Below, one piece after another: positions 62,507-64,000 of a stretch of DNA of 64,000 nt. The stretch is taken from positions 1-64,000 of the forward strand of contig CBDICI010000002.1 of the NCBI GenBank assembly GCA_965277345.1, given 5' to 3'. Source of the stretch: CAIOYC01 sp965277345 (GTDB lineage: Bacteria > Pseudomonadota > Alphaproteobacteria > Caulobacterales > Caulobacteraceae). Made by a program: the position numbers and the translations under genes. The notes under the pieces are model-generated. The model was not told where the DNA came from. It made no database searches and saw only the letters and a program-made list of their open reading frames with translations. The number at the start of each line of letters is the position of its first letter. Position 1 is the first letter of the stretch.

Positions 62507-64000
62507 TCAGGCCTCCTCGGTGAAGACCTTCTTCAATTCGTTCTTGAGAATCTTGCCATTGGCGTTGCGCGGCAGGGTCTCGTGCCAGAACACCACCCGC
62601 ACCGGCACCTTGAAGGCGGCGAGCCGCTCGGCCACCCAGCCGCGAATGTCCGCCTCGCCGGCCTTGGACCCCTGCTTCAGGGTGATCACCGCCCCCGGCT
62701 CCTCGCCCAGGGTCTTGTGCGGGATGCCGACGATGGCGGCGTCCATCACGGCGGGGTGTTCGTAGAGGACGTTCTCCACCTCCACGCAGTAGATGTTCTC
62801 CCCGCCGCGGATCAGCATGTCCTTGGCCCGGTCGATGATGTAGCAGAACCCCTCCTCGTCGATGCGGGCGAGATCGCCGGTGCGGACCCAGCCATCGACG
62901 AAGGTGGTGGCTGTGGCCTCCGGCTTGTTCCAGTAGCCCACCACGACATTGGGACCCCGGCCCCAGAGCTCGCCCACCGCGCCCGTGGGCAGCGGCTTGC
63001 CCGTGGCGTCCTCCGGATCGCAGATCTTCATGTCGCAGACCGGCACGGCGGGGCCGCAGCTGTCGGGGCGGTTGATATAGTCCTCCGCCGAATTGCCGGT
63101 GAAGGTGGCGGAGGTCTCGGTCATGCCCCACCCCTGGCCGGGCTGTGAGCCGGGGAAAGTCTCCCTGATCCTGCGCACCAGTTCGGGCGCGGAGGGCGCG
63201 CCGCCATAGGACACCGCCTCCAGCGAGGAGAGGTCGTACTTGGTGCGATCCGGGTGTTCGATCAGCTGCCAGGCGATGGTGGGGACGCCGCCGGCCATGC
63301 GCACCCTTTCCCGCTCGATCAGTTCAAAGGCGCGGATCGGCTCCCACTTGTACATCATCACGATCTTCCCCCCGGCGACCAGGGTCGGCGACAGGATGGC
63401 GAAGCAGCCGGTGGCATGGAAGAAGGGCACGCTGAGCAGACTGCTGGCCTGGGGCGCGGACGGATCGGGCGCGGGCGGCTGTTCGCCCCGGCGCAGGTAG
63501 GCGCGGGCCGAGCCGAACGCCGCGGCCATGACGTTGGAGACGATGTTGCGATGGGTGCCGAGCGCGCCCTTGGGCTTGCCAGTGGTGCCGGAGGTGTAAA
63601 AGATCGTCGCCGGGTCTTCCGGGCCGACGTCGGCGGTGGGCAGCGGTTCGTCCGGCAGGCTCTTCCAGTCGTCGGCCCCACCGATCACCGCGTCGAGCTT
63701 GGAGACGCGCGGATGGGCGATCTCGTCCACGGCGCGGGAGACATAGACCCACTTCAGGTCCGGGCAGTTAGGCAGATGCTCCTGCAGGCGGAGCGCGCTT
63801 TGCGCGTCGGCGATCAGCACCTTGGAGCCGGAATCGATCAGGCCATATTCCAGCTCCGGCCCGGTCCACCAGGCGTTCAGCGGCGTGCAGATGGCGCCCA
63901 GAGACACCGCCGCATAGAAGGCCACTGGCCATTCGGGATAGTTGCGCATGACCAGCGCCACCCGGTCGCCCTTCTCCACCCCCTTGGTCCGCAACTCGCG
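62507..64000 (-). CDS. Acyl-CoA synthetase/AMP-dependent ligase, 5' end outside the window
   Basis: This is an ANL-family adenylate-forming enzyme; about 497 codons are visible. The P-loop is FYTSGTTGKPKGA, the motif after it is GWGMTET, and the hinge/C-terminal domain has GDLARIDEEGFCYIIDRAKD and the catalytic Lys region LPRNANGKILKNEL. It activates a carboxylic acid, probably a fatty or aryl acid, to its CoA ester. The frame continues unbroken past the window edge (ELRTKGVEKGDRVALV), so the N-terminus is missing. No partner gene is visible. Confidence 0.93.
   Translation of the reverse strand, partial: RELRTKGVEKGDRVALVMRNYPEWPVAFYAAVSLGAICTPLNAWWTGPELEYGLIDSGSKVLIADAQSALRLQEHLPNCPDLKWVYVSRAVDEIAHPRVSKLDAVIGGADDWKSLPDEPLPTADVGPEDPATIFYTSGTTGKPKGALGTHRNIVSNVMAAAFGSARAYLRRGEQPPAPDPSAPQASSLLSVPFFHATGCFAILSPTLVAGGKIVMMYKWEPIRAFELIERERVRMAGGVPTIAWQLIEHPDRTKYDLSSLEAVSYGGAPSAPELVRRIRETFPGSQPGQGWGMTETSATFTGNSAEDYINRPDSCGPAVPVCDMKICDPEDATGKPLPTGAVGELWGRGPNVVVGYWNKPEATATTFVDGWVRTGDLARIDEEGFCYIIDRAKDMLIRGGENIYCVEVENVLYEHPAVMDAAIVGIPHKTLGEEPGAVITLKQGSKAGEADIRGWVAERLAAFKVPVRVVFWHETLPRNANGKILKNELKKVFTEEA

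Overview
The window is GC-rich, densely coded chromosomal DNA with strong G/C bias at third codon positions. It most likely comes from an alphaproteobacterium of the order Caulobacterales (Caulobacter/Phenylobacterium-like). The main evidence is an adjacent divK-pleD pair whose products look very close to the Caulobacter cell-cycle proteins, with a CtrA-like half-site pair upstream. Supporting evidence is a set of families typical of the class: DUF4167, DUF4169, an RHH_4 ribbon-helix-helix protein, a Coq4 homologue, HspQ, and three kinds of dispersed palindromic repeat. I found no rRNA, tRNA, CRISPR array, IS transposase or prophage block.

Layout. 1-6.3 kb: the 5' two-thirds of clpB (minus), an amino-acid permease, a DUF4167 protein, prmC and a MOSC-domain gene. 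6.5-11.5 kb: purL convergent with a hybrid histidine kinase, sharing a perfect palindromic terminator. 11.6-15 kb: small regulators and accessory genes (RHH-like, DUF4169, coq4, RHH_4, an N-acetylmuramidase, a cold-shock protein). 15-20.6 kb: a PcrA/UvrD helicase, the cvpA-purF operon and an SDR. 20.7-23.6 kb: an M16 metallopeptidase gene broken by an in-frame amber codon and a 3' frameshift. 23.6-27.4 kb: a yfgM-bamB-der operon. 27.6-29 kb: a DUF6249 / ECF sigma / membrane-protein cassette. 29.2-30.8 kb: a YghU-type GST and a VapBC-like toxin-antitoxin pair. 30.8-37.7 kb: a long minus-strand run ppx, rlmE, guaB, MAPEG gene, rsmB, guaA. 37.9-39.2 kb: hspQ and phhA. 39.3-45.2 kb: tamA-tamB. 45.5-47.9 kb: ridA, a GDPD gene and a FemAB-like acyltransferase gene in one operon. 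48-49.8 kb: divK-pleD. 49.9-57 kb: HAD, ROK, DinB, fatty-acid hydroxylase and two tandem amidohydrolase-fold genes. 57-62.5 kb: parE, a non-coding stretch with nested stems, an aldo/keto reductase, an rRNA m5U methyltransferase and a glycine-zipper protein. 62.5-64 kb: an acyl-CoA ligase cut by the window end.

Most of the content is housekeeping: purine synthesis (purL, purF, guaB, guaA), envelope biogenesis (tamAB, bamB, yfgM), ribosome and RNA modification (prmC, rlmE, rsmB, an RlmD-like enzyme, der), DNA maintenance (pcrA, parE, dinB) and the c-di-GMP/cell-cycle module. The less ordinary signals are palindromic repeats carried inside protein-coding genes (rsmB and the second amidohydrolase), a mosaic purL whose last ~165 codons use a different codon repertoire, the decaying M16 gene, the sigma/DUF6249 cassette, the tandem amidohydrolase whose metal-binding HxH is missing, and an unassigned stem-rich intergenic segment after parE. 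I see no clearly new multi-gene system. The best candidates for new biology are the sigma cassette, the ridA-GDPD-FemAB operon and the repeat-in-gene events.
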